A stretch of DNA of 64,000 nucleotides from Pseudodonghicola flavimaris. GTDB lineage: Bacteria; Pseudomonadota; Alphaproteobacteria; Rhodobacterales; Rhodobacteraceae. The translations under genes and the position numbers were made by a program. The notes beneath the pieces are model-generated. The model saw only the letters and a list, made by a program, of their open reading frames with translations, did no database searches and had not been told where the DNA came from. Below are positions 9,448 to 18,559 of this stretch, in pieces (the stretch's first letter is position 1; every line of letters starts with the position of its first letter). The DNA lies in NCBI RefSeq assembly GCF_030164425.1, contig NZ_JASNJD010000004.1, positions 186,001-250,000 on the forward strand, written 5' to 3'.

Positions 9448-9674
9448 TGCACGGTGACCGGCTCTAGGTCGTTCTGCCGCGCCAGCACGAAGGCCAGGCG
9501 ACGGTCGGCGACCAGCGCCAGTTGCTGGCCGGTCTCGTCATGAACCGCATAGAGGTGGTCAAGCCCCTTGGCGCCGGCCTGAACCTCGGCCGGGAGATCG
9601 GCGACATCCACCGCCTTCACATAGACGATCCGGCGGCCATCCTGATGAAAATCAAAAGGCGTGTTCATATGCAT
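9444..9674 (-). CDS. DUF1150 family protein
   Basis: 76 residues; ATG 9674 overlaps the hsp20 stop (TAATG), with ATG 9668 as an alternative. Small soluble protein of a family known from alphaproteobacteria, where it commonly follows an Hsp20 gene. The arrangement hsp20-DUF1150-phzF, with overlaps at both junctions, suggests one heat-inducible transcript. Function unknown. Confidence 0.85.
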   Translation of the reverse strand: MHMNTPFDFHQDGRRIVYVKAVDVADLPAEVQAGAKGLDHLYAVHDETGQQLALVADRRLAFVLARQNDLEPVTVH

Positions 9675-10087
9675 TACCCCTTTCTGATGTTGATGGTCTG
9701 CACAACGGTTTCGGGTTGAGAGCGGGTCAGGTCCACATGCAGCAGACCGTTTTCCATGATCGCATCGCCGACTTCGACACCGTCGGCCAGAACGAACATA
9801 CGCTGGAATTGGCGGCTGGCGATGCCACGGTGCAGGAAGACCCGCCCCTCGCTGTCATCGCTCTGGCGCCCGCGGATCACCAGCTGGCGATCCTCGACCG
9901 TTATGGACAGATCATCCTCGGCAAATCCGGCGACAGCCAAGGTAATGCGATAGGAGTAATCGGAAGTTTGTTCGATGTTATACGGCGGGTAGCCTTCGTT
10001 TCCCGACTTGGTTGAGCGTTCCAGCAGCCTTTCGAGCTGCTCGAACCCCAGAAGATGCGGGTAGGACCCGAGGGTAAGTTTCGACAC
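9674..10087 (-). CDS. Hsp20 family small heat-shock protein
   Basis: 137 residues from GTG 10087, chosen because AAAGGAC lies just upstream; the frame continues to 10180 but crosses the promoter. The alpha-crystallin domain spans about residues 38-130 (YRITLAVAGFAEDDLSITVE, then GIASRQFQRMFVLADGVEV) and ends in the I-x-I motif TINIRKG used for oligomer contacts. It is an ATP-independent holdase. Regulation: a heat-shock-type promoter and a probable ROSE thermometer precede it. Confidence 0.93.
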   Translation of the reverse strand: MSKLTLGSYPHLLGFEQLERLLERSTKSGNEGYPPYNIEQTSDYSYRITLAVAGFAEDDLSITVEDRQLVIRGRQSDDSEGRVFLHRGIASRQFQRMFVLADGVEVGDAIMENGLLHVDLTRSQPETVVQTINIRKG

Positions 10088-10145
10088 GTCTTTCGTCCTT
10101 TTGCCAAAGCGACGGTGCCTACCGCCCCGTTCGGCGACAGCAGGT
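10088..10145 (-). ncRNA. Putative ROSE-type RNA thermometer in the hsp20 5' UTR
   Basis: On the minus strand the last hairpin (10094-10114) pairs CGTC-CTTT with AAAG-GACG, leaving one extra G on the 5' side opposite the Shine-Dalgarno AAAGGA. The paired strand reads UCGCU, which fits the U(U/C)GCU motif of ROSE elements. A second, GC-rich hairpin lies upstream (about 10118-10143). ROSE elements are established as thermometers of Hsp20 genes in alpha- and gammaproteobacteria. Folding was done by eye. Confidence 0.65.
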
Positions 10146-10150
10146 TCTAG

Positions 10151-10182
10151 GAATATGGTAAGAATGACCATGTTTAACAAGG
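10151..10182 (-). promoter_or_regulatory. Putative heat-shock (RpoH-type) promoter of hsp20
   Basis: On the minus strand CTTGTTA and CCATATT are separated as in RpoH promoters (TTGTTA, 17 bases, CATATT). The predicted transcript would begin just upstream of the ROSE-like leader. Confidence 0.55.
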
Positions 10183-10250
10183 GCTAGGCGAAACCGATGT
10201 GAGGTCGTATTCTGGACGCCCGCTGTGCAGCCAGGATTGGGTGAATCGCC

Positions 10251-10475
10251 ATGAACGCTCCGACCGACATCTCGATGAAGACCGATGAGGTGCTGCGGGT
10301 CGAACTGGAGGTGTTCCGCCAGCAGCACCGCGACCTGGACGAGGCGATCACCGCACTGGTTGAGCGGGGCACCGGCGATCAGCTGACCATCCAGCGGCTG
10401 AAAAAGCAGAAGCTGCGTCTGAAGGACCTGATCGCGATGATCGAGGACCGGCTGACCCCCGATATCATCGCCTGA
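10251..10475 (+). CDS. YdcH family protein (DUF465)
   Basis: 74 residues, nearly all helical, with the DUF465 core LRVELEVFRQQHRDLDEAI and the basic segment IQRLKKQKLRLKDLI. Small cytosolic coiled-coil protein of unknown function. ATG 10275 is an alternative start. It is divergent from hsp20 and lies upstream of purE. Confidence 0.85.
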   Translation: MNAPTDISMKTDEVLRVELEVFRQQHRDLDEAITALVERGTGDQLTIQRLKKQKLRLKDLIAMIEDRLTPDIIA

Positions 10476-10540
10476 CCCGGTATCGTCTGACCCTGTCGCC
10501 TGCGGCATGGCCGCCGCCGCAACGGGGCAGAGCTGGTGGA

Positions 10541-10568
10541 TTGCCTGGGGCGCTGATTTGGCTATAGT
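10541..10568 (+). promoter_or_regulatory. Putative sigma-70 promoter of purEK
   Basis: TTGCCT and TATAGT are separated by 16 bases, 43 bases before the purE ATG. Confidence 0.5.
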
Positions 10569-10610
10569 GCGCGCTCTTTCCCAGCACGGGCGCAGCAAGG
10601 GGCGCAAGAC

Positions 10611-11108
10611 ATGGCCAATTCCGCCAATCCTCCCGTCGGCATCATCATGGGGAGCCAGTCCGACTGGCCGACCATGAAACTGGCAGCGGAGATCCTCGAT
10701 ACCCTGGACATCCCCTATGAAGCCAGGATCGTCTCGGCCCACCGCACGCCGGACCGGCTGTGGGATTACGGCAAGACTGCGGTGGACCGCGGCCTGCAGG
10801 TGATCATCGCCGGCGCCGGTGGCGCCGCGCATCTGCCGGGCATGATGGCGTCGAAAACCCGGGTGCCGGTGATCGGCGTGCCGATCCAGACCCGCACACT
10901 CTCCGGCGTCGATTCGCTGTATTCGATCGTGCAGATGCCCAAGGGCTTTCCCGTGGCCACCATGGCGATCGGCGCCGCCGGCGGCGCCAACGCCGGGCTG
11001 ATGGCCGCGGGCATCCTGGCGCTGCAGGACCCGGCGCTGGCCGAGCGGCTGGACGCCTGGCGCGCCGCGCTCTCCGCCTCGATCCCGGAGGAGCCGGTCG
11101 ATGACTGA
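10611..11108 (+). CDS. purE: N5-carboxyaminoimidazole ribonucleotide mutase PurE
   Basis: 165 residues, class I PurE. It converts N5-CAIR to CAIR in purine synthesis. Motifs: [11 protein letters not shown] near the start, [12 protein letters not shown] with the catalytic His, and [12 protein letters not shown]. It overlaps purK by eight bases, so the pair is co-translated, as usual for the two-enzyme route. Confidence 0.97.
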   Translation: MANSANPPVGIIMGSQSDWPTMKLAAEILDTLDIPYEARIVSAHRTPDRLWDYGKTAVDRGLQVIIAGAGGAAHLPGMMASKTRVPVIGVPIQTRTLSGVDSLYSIVQMPKGFPVATMAIGAAGGANAGLMAAGILALQDPALAERLDAWRAALSASIPEEPVDD

Positions 11109-12180
11109 CGCAGTTCTCGCCCCCGGGGCGGTGATCGGGATCCTCGGCGGCGGTCAGCTGGGCCGGATGCTGTCTGTCGCGGCCAGCCGGCTGGGCTTTA
11201 CCACCCATATCTATGAACCCGGCGCCAACCCGCCGGCGGCGCAGGTGGCCGATCGTGTCACCACCGCCGCCTATGACGATGCGGACGCCCTGCGTGCCTT
11301 CGCCGAGACGGTGGATGTGATCACCTATGAGTTCGAGAACATCCCGACCGAGGCGCTCGACCTGCTGGAGCCGCTGCGGCCGATCCGCCCCAATCGCAAG
11401 GCGCTGAAGGTCAGCCAGGACCGGCTGGTGGAAAAGGCCTTTCTGACCGACCTGGGCCTGACGACCGCCCCCTTCGCGGCGGTGGACGACATGGAGGACC
11501 TGACCGAGGCGCTGGCCGAGATCGGCGCGCCGGCGATCCTGAAGACCCGCCGCTTCGGCTATGACGGCAAGGGGCAGGCGCGGATCATGGCCGCCGACCA
11601 GGCCGGGGCGGCGCTGGCGGATATGGCCGGTGCGCCGGCGATCCTCGAAGGCTTCGTCGAATTCAGCCATGAGGTGTCGGTCATCGCCGCGCGCGGCCTG
11701 TCGGGGGAGATCGCCTGTTTCGATCCCGGCGAGAACCTGCACCGCGAGGGGATCCTGCGCCAGACCACGGTTCCGGCCCGTCTGAGCGCGGCGCAGCGCA
11801 ACGACGCGGTGCTGCTGGCGGCCCGTATACTCAACGCGCTGGATTATGTCGGCGTGATGGGGGTGGAACTGTTCGTGACGCCGGCCGGGCTGGTGGTGAA
11901 CGAGATCGCCCCTCGGGTCCACAATTCGGGTCACTGGACCCAGAACGGCTGCACCGTCGATCAGTTCGAACAGCACATCCGCGCTGTGACCGGCTGGCCG
12001 CTGGGCGACGGGCAGCGCCACGCCGACGTGGTGATGGAGAACCTGATCGGCGACGATATGGAGCGGGTGCCGGAGCTGGCGAAAACCCCGGATACCGCGC
12101 TGCATCTTTACGGCAAGGCCGAGGTCAAGCCGGGCCGCAAGATGGGTCACGTCAACCGGGTCATCCGTCCCACCCGCTGA
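11101..12180 (+). CDS. purK: 5-(carboxyamino)imidazole ribonucleotide synthase PurK
   Basis: 359 residues, ATP-grasp enzyme carboxylating AIR with bicarbonate and ATP to N5-CAIR, the substrate of PurE. Seen: N-terminal [21 protein letters not shown], the ATP-grasp segment [13 protein letters not shown], and [14 protein letters not shown] near the C-terminus. Complete, of normal length, followed by a strong terminator. Confidence 0.97.
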   Translation: MTDAVLAPGAVIGILGGGQLGRMLSVAASRLGFTTHIYEPGANPPAAQVADRVTTAAYDDADALRAFAETVDVITYEFENIPTEALDLLEPLRPIRPNRKALKVSQDRLVEKAFLTDLGLTTAPFAAVDDMEDLTEALAEIGAPAILKTRRFGYDGKGQARIMAADQAGAALADMAGAPAILEGFVEFSHEVSVIAARGLSGEIACFDPGENLHREGILRQTTVPARLSAAQRNDAVLLAARILNALDYVGVMGVELFVTPAGLVVNEIAPRVHNSGHWTQNGCTVDQFEQHIRAVTGWPLGDGQRHADVVMENLIGDDMERVPELAKTPDTALHLYGKAEVKPGRKMGHVNRVIRPTR

Positions 12181-12202
12181 AACGGGGCGGGCTGAAACGC
12201 AG

Positions 12203-12240
12203 AACGCGCAGCCTCCGGGATCGGGGGCTGCGCGTTTTTT
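12203..12240 (+). terminator. Rho-independent terminator after purK
   Basis: AACGCGCAGCC pairs with GGCTGCGCGTT, followed by a run of T (12235-12240). Confidence 0.88.
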
Positions 12241-12276
12241 CGTCCGGCGGCGGGGCCTGGTGCCGCAGTCGTCCGC

Positions 12277-13296
<1,020 letters not shown>

Positions 13297-13419
13297 TTAA
13301 AGGCCCCAGATCCGCGCAGGATCCTTTCGTCGGGGGCGGTCTTTGCAGGGGGGCTGCACAGCGAAACGGCAGGTTTTTGGGGCAAGAATGGCAGGATATT
13401 GCGTTGTGGCGAAACATTA

Positions 13420-13447
13420 TTGCGCATATTTGGCGCGCTGCTATAAG
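13420..13447 (+). promoter_or_regulatory. Putative promoter of the Lrp-family gene
   Basis: TTGCGC and TATAAG with a 16-base spacer, 26 bases before the ATG. The AT-rich stretch between trxB and this gene could also hold an autoregulatory Lrp site. Confidence 0.45.
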
Positions 13448-13472
13448 AAACGCAACTTTACGGGAGCGTTTC

Positions 13473-13973
13473 ATGGCGACGACACGACTCGACCCGATTG
13501 ATCGCAAGATACTGTCGGAACTACAAGCAGACGGCCGGATGACCAACGTCGAACTGGCCAAACGGGTGGGCATTTCCGCGCCGCCCTGTCTGCGCCGGGT
13601 GCGTACCCTGGAAGAGGCGGGGCTGATCCGCGGCTATCATGCCGAGGTCAACGCGCGCGAGCTGGGATTCGAGGTTCAGGTCTTTGCCATGGTCGGGCTG
13701 GACAGCCAGGCCGAGGTCGAGCTGAGCGCCTTTGAGGAGCGTTGCCGCAACTGGCCGCTGGTCCGGGAATGCCACATGCTGAACGGCGAGGTGGACTTCA
13801 TCCTGAAATGTGTCGCCCCCGATCTGAGCAGTTTCCAGAGCTTCCTGACCGGGGAGCTGCTGACCACGCCGAATGTCGCCAGCGTCAAGACCTCGCTGGT
13901 GATCCGCTGCGCCAAGGATCAGGCTGGTGTGCCGTTCGACGTGCTGGAAGAAAGACTGAGCCGCAGCGCCTGA
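13473..13973 (+). CDS. Lrp/AsnC family transcriptional regulator
   Basis: 166 residues from ATG 13473 (GGGAG upstream). N-terminal winged helix-turn-helix (LDPIDRKILSELQADGRMTN, then LAKRVGISAPPCLRRVRTLE), followed by the RAM ligand-binding domain (about residues 75-150) of feast/famine regulators. The effector, probably an amino acid, and the targets are unknown. Neighbouring trxB is divergent and could be a target; that is only positional. Confidence 0.92.
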   Translation: MATTRLDPIDRKILSELQADGRMTNVELAKRVGISAPPCLRRVRTLEEAGLIRGYHAEVNARELGFEVQVFAMVGLDSQAEVELSAFEERCRNWPLVRECHMLNGEVDFILKCVAPDLSSFQSFLTGELLTTPNVASVKTSLVIRCAKDQAGVPFDVLEERLSRSA

Positions 13974-14049
13974 TCGGGACGCTGCGGCTGCGGGCATCTG
14001 CTTCGAAGATGATCCCGGCCGGAAGGGCCGACCGGGCGGCGCGCGCCGA

Positions 14050-14850
14050 TCAGGCGCTGATCGCGTCGATCTCCCCGTCGCCGGCGCGGGCGTAGGTCTG
14101 TGGCCCGAAATCGCGCATCTCGCGGATATGGGGGAACAGTCCCAGGAAGACCTCGCGCATGGCGGGGCTGCTCATTCGCAGCGCATTGGCGCCGGGATGA
14201 TAGGTTTCGAACTCCATGCCGCCGATGCGGATCACCGCATGCTCGGCCAGGCACAGGTGATAGACTTGCGCCGGCGTCGGCGGGGCGGTTTCAATCACGC
14301 TCATGCCATCGATGAATTCGGTCAGCGGCGTCAGCAACGGGTTGCTGCCGGCCAGCGCCCGCAGGTGGCCCGGGGTCTTGAGAATGCGGGCCGAGGGGCC
14401 CAGCAGCACGTCGGACATCGGCATCTGCATGCCGAAGCTGTCGGCCATCACGCGGGTCAGCCGGTGATAGCGGCCCTTGGCGTCCGGTCGGTTGGGCTGG
14501 ATCGTGGTGCTGCCTTTCCACAGCAGCGGCGCGGCGCTGCCGTCGGCAGTGATCAGGCGATCCCCGGGCAGCAGGTCCTCGACCGCGACGGGGCCGCAGT
14601 CGGTTTCCACCATGGTACGGCGGGTGAAGGCGCAGAAGGCGTTTTCGAACAGCGGCAGCGCCGGGGCGATGTGATGGGTGTCGACGATGTCGCCGTTCGG
14701 CGCCAGCGCGCTGACTTCGTAGCGGCGCAGCTGCGGCCGGCCACGGGCGCCGCGCAGCGCGGCGGGATCCTGCAGCAGCGGGTTGATTTCAAGAGTGTTA
14801 GGTTGCGGTTGCGGTACTGGCGCAAGCGCACGGGGGAGCGTAGTAGCCAT
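14050..14850 (-). CDS. Hint domain-containing protein
   Basis: 266 residues from ATG 14850 (GGAAAGG upstream). Residues 70-235 are a Hint domain: it begins with AFCAFTRRTMVETDCGPVAV and continues VEDLLPGDRLITADG, then LLWKG, LLGPSARILKTPG and YHLCLAEHAVIRIGGMEFET. Hint folds self-cleave or splice in inteins and hedgehog proteins. Solitary Hint proteins are frequent in Rhodobacterales and poorly characterised. No signal peptide is evident, and the residues after the Hint core form a short helical tail. Confidence 0.85.
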   Translation of the reverse strand: MATTLPRALAPVPQPQPNTLEINPLLQDPAALRGARGRPQLRRYEVSALAPNGDIVDTHHIAPALPLFENAFCAFTRRTMVETDCGPVAVEDLLPGDRLITADGSAAPLLWKGSTTIQPNRPDAKGRYHRLTRVMADSFGMQMPMSDVLLGPSARILKTPGHLRALAGSNPLLTPLTEFIDGMSVIETAPPTPAQVYHLCLAEHAVIRIGGMEFETYHPGANALRMSSPAMREVFLGLFPHIREMRDFGPQTYARAGDGEIDAISA

Positions 14851-15171
14851 GCTTGGTCGGCCCTTTCCAACAGGGTCGTATCTGGGTCGGCCCCCACCGA
14901 CGACGTCAGACAGACACGGGTGAATGTGATCATCTGAAGCAATTCAGCTTTTGCCAAAATTCAGTTAGAATTGTCAAAGAATTGCGGGCAACTCGGTTAA
15001 CGTGTCCACTAATCTCGATAAGTCCCGCGGTATTGTTTCCGCTGTGCGGGCAATCAGGCTGAATTCCCGGTCAGATTGGCCGCCCTGCCGCAAGATGCGC
15101 TCGAATCCCCCGTACTGGATCCGGGTGCGATGCGGCCGGAACGGCCGGCTCAGGTGTCTCGGACCTCTCCC
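14851..15171. other. Intergenic region upstream of the Hint gene
   Basis: Holds the leader of the Hint gene. On the minus strand a TTGACA (14972-14977) could be a -35 element, but no good -10 is seen at the right distance. The stretch 14935-15040 is AT-rich for this genome. No open frame of coding character was found. Confidence 0.4.
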
Positions 15172-15276
15172 TCAGGCCGCCTTCGGCTTTCGGGTCTTGC
15201 GGCTCCAGGGCAGGGCGATCTGGCTGCTCTTCGCACTGTCGAGGACAGATTGAATGAAGCGGGTCTTTTCTTTCAT
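15172..15276 (-). CDS. 34-residue small basic protein, unknown function
   Basis: ATG 15276 is preceded by AGGAG seven bases upstream, an excellent ribosome site. The peptide starts MKEKTRFIQSVLDSAKSSQ and ends with a basic PWSRKTRKPKAA tail: an amphipathic helix followed by a cationic end. It resembles small Rhodobacteraceae proteins I have seen with a similar PW-basic ending, but I cannot name a family. The frame extends upstream to 15378, but the strong ribosome site fixes the short start. It lies alone between pgeF and the Hint gene, on the same strand. Confidence 0.6.
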   Translation of the reverse strand: MKEKTRFIQSVLDSAKSSQIALPWSRKTRKPKAA

Positions 15277-15438
15277 CGGGATGCTCCTGCCTGGGACCGC
15301 CGTCGCGGTGTCTTCGATGCCGTCAGTCTCGCCGGGCAATCGGGCAGGGATGCGGCCTTGGCAGGGAAAAAATGGCACGCTTCGGCGCGCGCGGGGAAGA
15401 AATGCGACAGCCTCGCCGCATTCTTCGCCTCGACGGGA

Positions 15439-16194
15439 TCAGAGCCGGATGGCCGAGATCAGCCGGCCATAATCGGCCTCTTTCAGATGGGTGGTGCGGC
15501 GGTAGGAATAGAACCGCTCCGGATCGGAATAGGTGCAGTGCCGGGTCCATTCGGCGGCGCCGATGCCGGCGCGGCGCAACCGGTGCAGCCCATAGCCGGG
15601 CAGATCGAAGAGATAGCGGTCGCCCTCGCCATTGGCGAAGAACCGGACATTCTCCGGGTCCTCCATCATGAAATCGTCGAGGAACTCCGGGCCGACCTCA
15701 TAGGCGCGCTGCGAGATCGTCGGGCCGATCACCGCCACGGTTTCGGCGCGGTCGGCGCCAAGCGCTTCCATCGCGTCGAGGGTCGCCTCCAGCACGCCGG
15801 AGAGCGCGCCCTTCCAACCGGCGTGGGCGGCGCCGATCACCCCGGCGCCGCGGTCGGCAAAAAGCACGGGCTGGCAATCGGCGGTCAGCACGGTCAGCGC
15901 CAGCCCCGGGGTGCGGGTGACCAGCGCATCGGCGCGCGGTTTGTCGGCCAGCGGGTCGGTGACGGTGACGACATCGGCGGAATGCACCTGATGCACCGCC
16001 ATCAGCGCCTCCGGCGGCAGACCCAGCGCGGTGGCGACCCGGGCGCGGTTGATTGCGACCGCTTCGGCCTGATCGGTCGATCCGGGGCCGCAGTTCAGCC
16101 CGGAGAAGACCCCGGACGAGGCGCCGCCACGGCGGGTGAAGAACCCATGCGTCAGCGGCGACAGGCTGTCAGAGGTCAGGATTTCCAGTGTCAT
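15439..16194 (-). CDS. pgeF: Peptidoglycan editing factor PgeF (laccase-domain, YfiH family)
   Basis: 251 residues from ATG 16194, overlapping the preceding methyltransferase. Multicopper-like laccase-domain fold. Metal-binding signature: HQVHSADVV near residue 68, TADCQPVLF, and GAAHAGWKGALSGV with the second histidine. PgeF enzymes remove wrongly incorporated amino acids from peptidoglycan precursors; related proteins are called polyphenol oxidases. Cotranscribed with the MidA-like gene and lgt. Confidence 0.92.
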   Translation of the reverse strand: MTLEILTSDSLSPLTHGFFTRRGGASSGVFSGLNCGPGSTDQAEAVAINRARVATALGLPPEALMAVHQVHSADVVTVTDPLADKPRADALVTRTPGLALTVLTADCQPVLFADRGAGVIGAAHAGWKGALSGVLEATLDAMEALGADRAETVAVIGPTISQRAYEVGPEFLDDFMMEDPENVRFFANGEGDRYLFDLPGYGLHRLRRAGIGAAEWTRHCTYSDPERFYSYRRTTHLKEADYGRLISAIRL

Positions 16195-17261
16195 CGTTCC
16201 AGTCCCGGCGGTGCGTTGCAATCGGCCGGGAAAAGGCCCAGCACCTTGAACAGGTTTCCCATTTCCTCGGGGTGCGTCAACCGGCGATGTGCGGCGACGA
16301 GCTGATCCAGTGCCGGCCCGGTAAGCCCCCGCGCCAGCGCCTGCGCCCGTGGGGTGATCCCCAGCCGTTCCAGAAAGACCCCCTGTGGCGTCAGCCGGCT
16401 ATGGGCGGCGCCGGCGGCGCGGGCGGCGGTGGCCAGCACCTCGAAATCGACATGGGCGGTCAGATCGGCCTCGCCCGGGGTCGCCAGCGGATCGGCGGTC
16501 TGATGCCCCTTGAGCGCCTGCAGCGTATCGCCCAGCGACACCCAATCGCCGTAATCGACGATCAGCGCGGCGCCGCCCCGGGCGGCGATTCGCGCCGCGA
16601 TCTCGGCAGTGATCGGCGCGGCGGCCTCGCAATGTTCGACCAGATCGCCCTCGGAGGTGTCGGGCAGCCGCCCGGCCAGCGCCGGCTGATCGGCCTGCGG
16701 TCCGAGCCCGAAGATCAGGGCGCCGTCCTGAAGCCCCACCAGCCGTTCGCGCCAGCCGTCGCCGTCGCGCAGGAACTGGCGGATTGGCAGCGCATCGAAG
16801 AATTCGTTGGCGACCAGATAGAGCGGCTGGTCGGTCGGCAGCTCGGTGACCTCGCCGATCCAGCGGGGGGCGGCGTCGCTCAGCGCCCGGGCCTGGGCCT
16901 GCCGCAGGGTGGGGGAGGCTTCGACCAGCACCAGATCGGCGGCGGCGTGAAATCCCGGCACCGCGCGGGTTGCGCGCAGCAGATCGGCCATCAGGGTGCC
17001 ACGGCCGGGGCCGAGTTCGGCCAGGGTGAAACGGTCGGGCCGGCCCTGATCCATCCACACCTGGGCGAGGCAGAGGCCGATCAGCTCGCCGAACATCTGG
17101 CTGATCTCGGGGGCGGTGATGAAATCCCCCGCCGCGCCCAGCGGGTCGCGGGTGGTGTAATAGCCGAAATCGGGATGCAGCAGGCAATCGGTCATGTAGT
17201 CCGACAGCCGCATCGGGCCGCTGGCATGGATCCGGGCCTGCAGGCGGTCCATCAGGCTCAT
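16191..17261 (-). CDS. Class I SAM-dependent methyltransferase (MidA/NDUFAF7 family)
   Basis: 356 residues from ATG 17261, overlapping the lgt stop by four bases. The SAM-binding segment [18 protein letters not shown] is near residue 80, preceded by [20 protein letters not shown], the hallmark of this family. The eukaryotic member NDUFAF7 dimethylates an arginine of complex I subunit NDUFS2, so a role in complex I assembly is possible. The bacterial substrate is inference. Middle gene of lgt-midA-pgeF. Confidence 0.88.
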   Translation of the reverse strand: MSLMDRLQARIHASGPMRLSDYMTDCLLHPDFGYYTTRDPLGAAGDFITAPEISQMFGELIGLCLAQVWMDQGRPDRFTLAELGPGRGTLMADLLRATRAVPGFHAAADLVLVEASPTLRQAQARALSDAAPRWIGEVTELPTDQPLYLVANEFFDALPIRQFLRDGDGWRERLVGLQDGALIFGLGPQADQPALAGRLPDTSEGDLVEHCEAAAPITAEIAARIAARGGAALIVDYGDWVSLGDTLQALKGHQTADPLATPGEADLTAHVDFEVLATAARAAGAAHSRLTPQGVFLERLGITPRAQALARGLTGPALDQLVAAHRRLTHPEEMGNLFKVLGLFPADCNAPPGLER

Positions 17262-18148
17262 GCGGCGGCCTTCCGCGCGTGCAGCAGGAACCAGAGTCCG
17301 AGCAGGATCATCGGCAGCGACAGGCATTGCCCCATGGTCAGCCCGTAGCCGTCCAGGTGCAGTGCCAGACCCAGCGGATTGCCGGGACTGACGAACTGCG
17401 CATCGGGTTGACGGAAGAATTCGACGATGAACCGCGCAAGCCCGTAACCGGCGATGAAGAGGCCCAGTACCCGGCCGGGCCGCTTCAGGGCGCCGCGACG
17501 ATAGACCAGCCACAGCAGCAGCCCGCCGAGGATCAGCCCTTCGAGCGCCGCCTCGTAGAGCTGCGAGGGGTGGCGGGCGCAGAGCCCGGGCAGCACCCCG
17601 GCGCAGTCCTGCGCCGCTTCGCCGGGAAAGATCACCCCCCAGGGCAGATCGGTCGGCCGGCCCCAGAGCTCGGCATTCACGAAATTGGCCAGACGGCCCA
17701 GCATCAGCCCGGGCGGCACCGTATGGGCGATCAGATCGGCGGCGGCGAGCCGCGGAATGCCCTCGGCCCGGGTATAGAGCCAGGCCGCCACCACCACGCC
17801 CAGAAAGCCGCCGTGAAACGACATGCCGCCCTGCCAGACCATGACGATCTCGGCCGGGTGGCTCAGGTAATAGCCGGGCTGGTAGAACAGCACGAAGCCC
17901 AGCCGCCCGCCCAGAATCACGCCAAGGATGATCCAGGTCAGCAGATCCTCGATCTGCTTCGGCGTCATCGGCGCGCCGGTGGCGGGCCAGAGCGCGGGGC
18001 GGTTCACCGCAGCCACGGCCAGGCGCCAGGCGATCAGGATGCCGGCGATATAGGCCAGCGCATACCAGCGCAGGGCGAATTCCATCCCGAAGATCGAGAT
18101 CGAGAACAATTCGGGCGACAGATCGGGAAAGCGTAGGGCGGCGTACAT
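17258..18148 (-). CDS. lgt: Prolipoprotein diacylglyceryl transferase
   Basis: 296 residues from ATG 18148 (AAGGAG upstream). Inner-membrane enzyme moving diacylglycerol from phosphatidylglycerol to the lipobox cysteine of prolipoproteins. About seven hydrophobic segments and the Lgt signature [20 protein letters not shown] with its essential arginine and asparagine. It leads the lgt-midA-pgeF transcript. Lipoprotein genes at 30680, 46487 and 47426 make clients for it. Confidence 0.95.
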   Translation of the reverse strand: MYAALRFPDLSPELFSISIFGMEFALRWYALAYIAGILIAWRLAVAAVNRPALWPATGAPMTPKQIEDLLTWIILGVILGGRLGFVLFYQPGYYLSHPAEIVMVWQGGMSFHGGFLGVVVAAWLYTRAEGIPRLAAADLIAHTVPPGLMLGRLANFVNAELWGRPTDLPWGVIFPGEAAQDCAGVLPGLCARHPSQLYEAALEGLILGGLLLWLVYRRGALKRPGRVLGLFIAGYGLARFIVEFFRQPDAQFVSPGNPLGLALHLDGYGLTMGQCLSLPMILLGLWFLLHARKAAA

Positions 18149-18187
18149 ATGCGTCTCCTTGCCTCTGGGCACGGGGCGAAGTCAACC

Positions 18188-18218
18188 TTGCCGCCCGGCG
18201 CCGTTGCGCCCATATAGA
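18188..18218 (+). promoter_or_regulatory. Weak candidate promoter of ubiK
   Basis: TATAGA at 18213-18218 with TTGCCG 19 bases upstream; the spacing is longer than optimal. Confidence 0.3.
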
Positions 18219-18244
18219 GGGCGACCGCGACAGGGAGACAACAG

Positions 18245-18493
18245 ATGCAAACCCGCAACAAGATGTTCGACGACATCTCGCAGCTCATGACCAATGCGAT
18301 GGGCGTGGCCCAGGGCGCCCGGGAAGAAGCCGAAAACGCGATGAAATCGCTGATGGACCGCTGGCTGGCCGATCGCGATTTCGTGACCCGCGAAGAGTTC
18401 GACGCGGTGCGGATCATGGCGCAGAAGGCGCGCGAGGAGAACGCCGCGCTCGAAGCCCGGATCGCCGCGCTGGAAGAGAAGCTGGGCAAGTAA
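18245..18493 (+). CDS. ubiK: Ubiquinone biosynthesis accessory factor UbiK family
   Basis: 82 residues from ATG 18245 (GGGAGA upstream). N-terminal amphipathic part MFDDISQLMTNAMGVAQGAR, and a C-terminal coiled coil ending ENAALEARIAALEEKLGK, as in the BMFP/YqiC family. UbiK helps the ubiquinone-synthesis complex under aerobic conditions. Short upstream in-frame codons do not exist, so the start is firm. Divergent from lgt. Confidence 0.85.
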   Translation: MQTRNKMFDDISQLMTNAMGVAQGAREEAENAMKSLMDRWLADRDFVTREEFDAVRIMAQKAREENAALEARIAALEEKLGK

Positions 18494-18522
18494 GCCCGCC
18501 CCGCCCCGGCAGGCGGGTATCC

Positions 18523-18543
18523 GGCCCCGATGCTGTCGGGGCC
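18523..18543. terminator. Hairpin between convergent ubiK and trkH
   Basis: GGCCCCGA pairs perfectly with TCGGGGCC around a 5-base loop. There is no T-tract on either side, so it may act only weakly. Confidence 0.35.
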
Positions 18544-18559
18544 TCAGGCGCGGGCGATC

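Noticed and set aside
15090-15125. GCTCGAATCC, a T-loop-like string that could mark a tRNA
   Set aside because: No acceptor, D or anticodon stems can be built around it.
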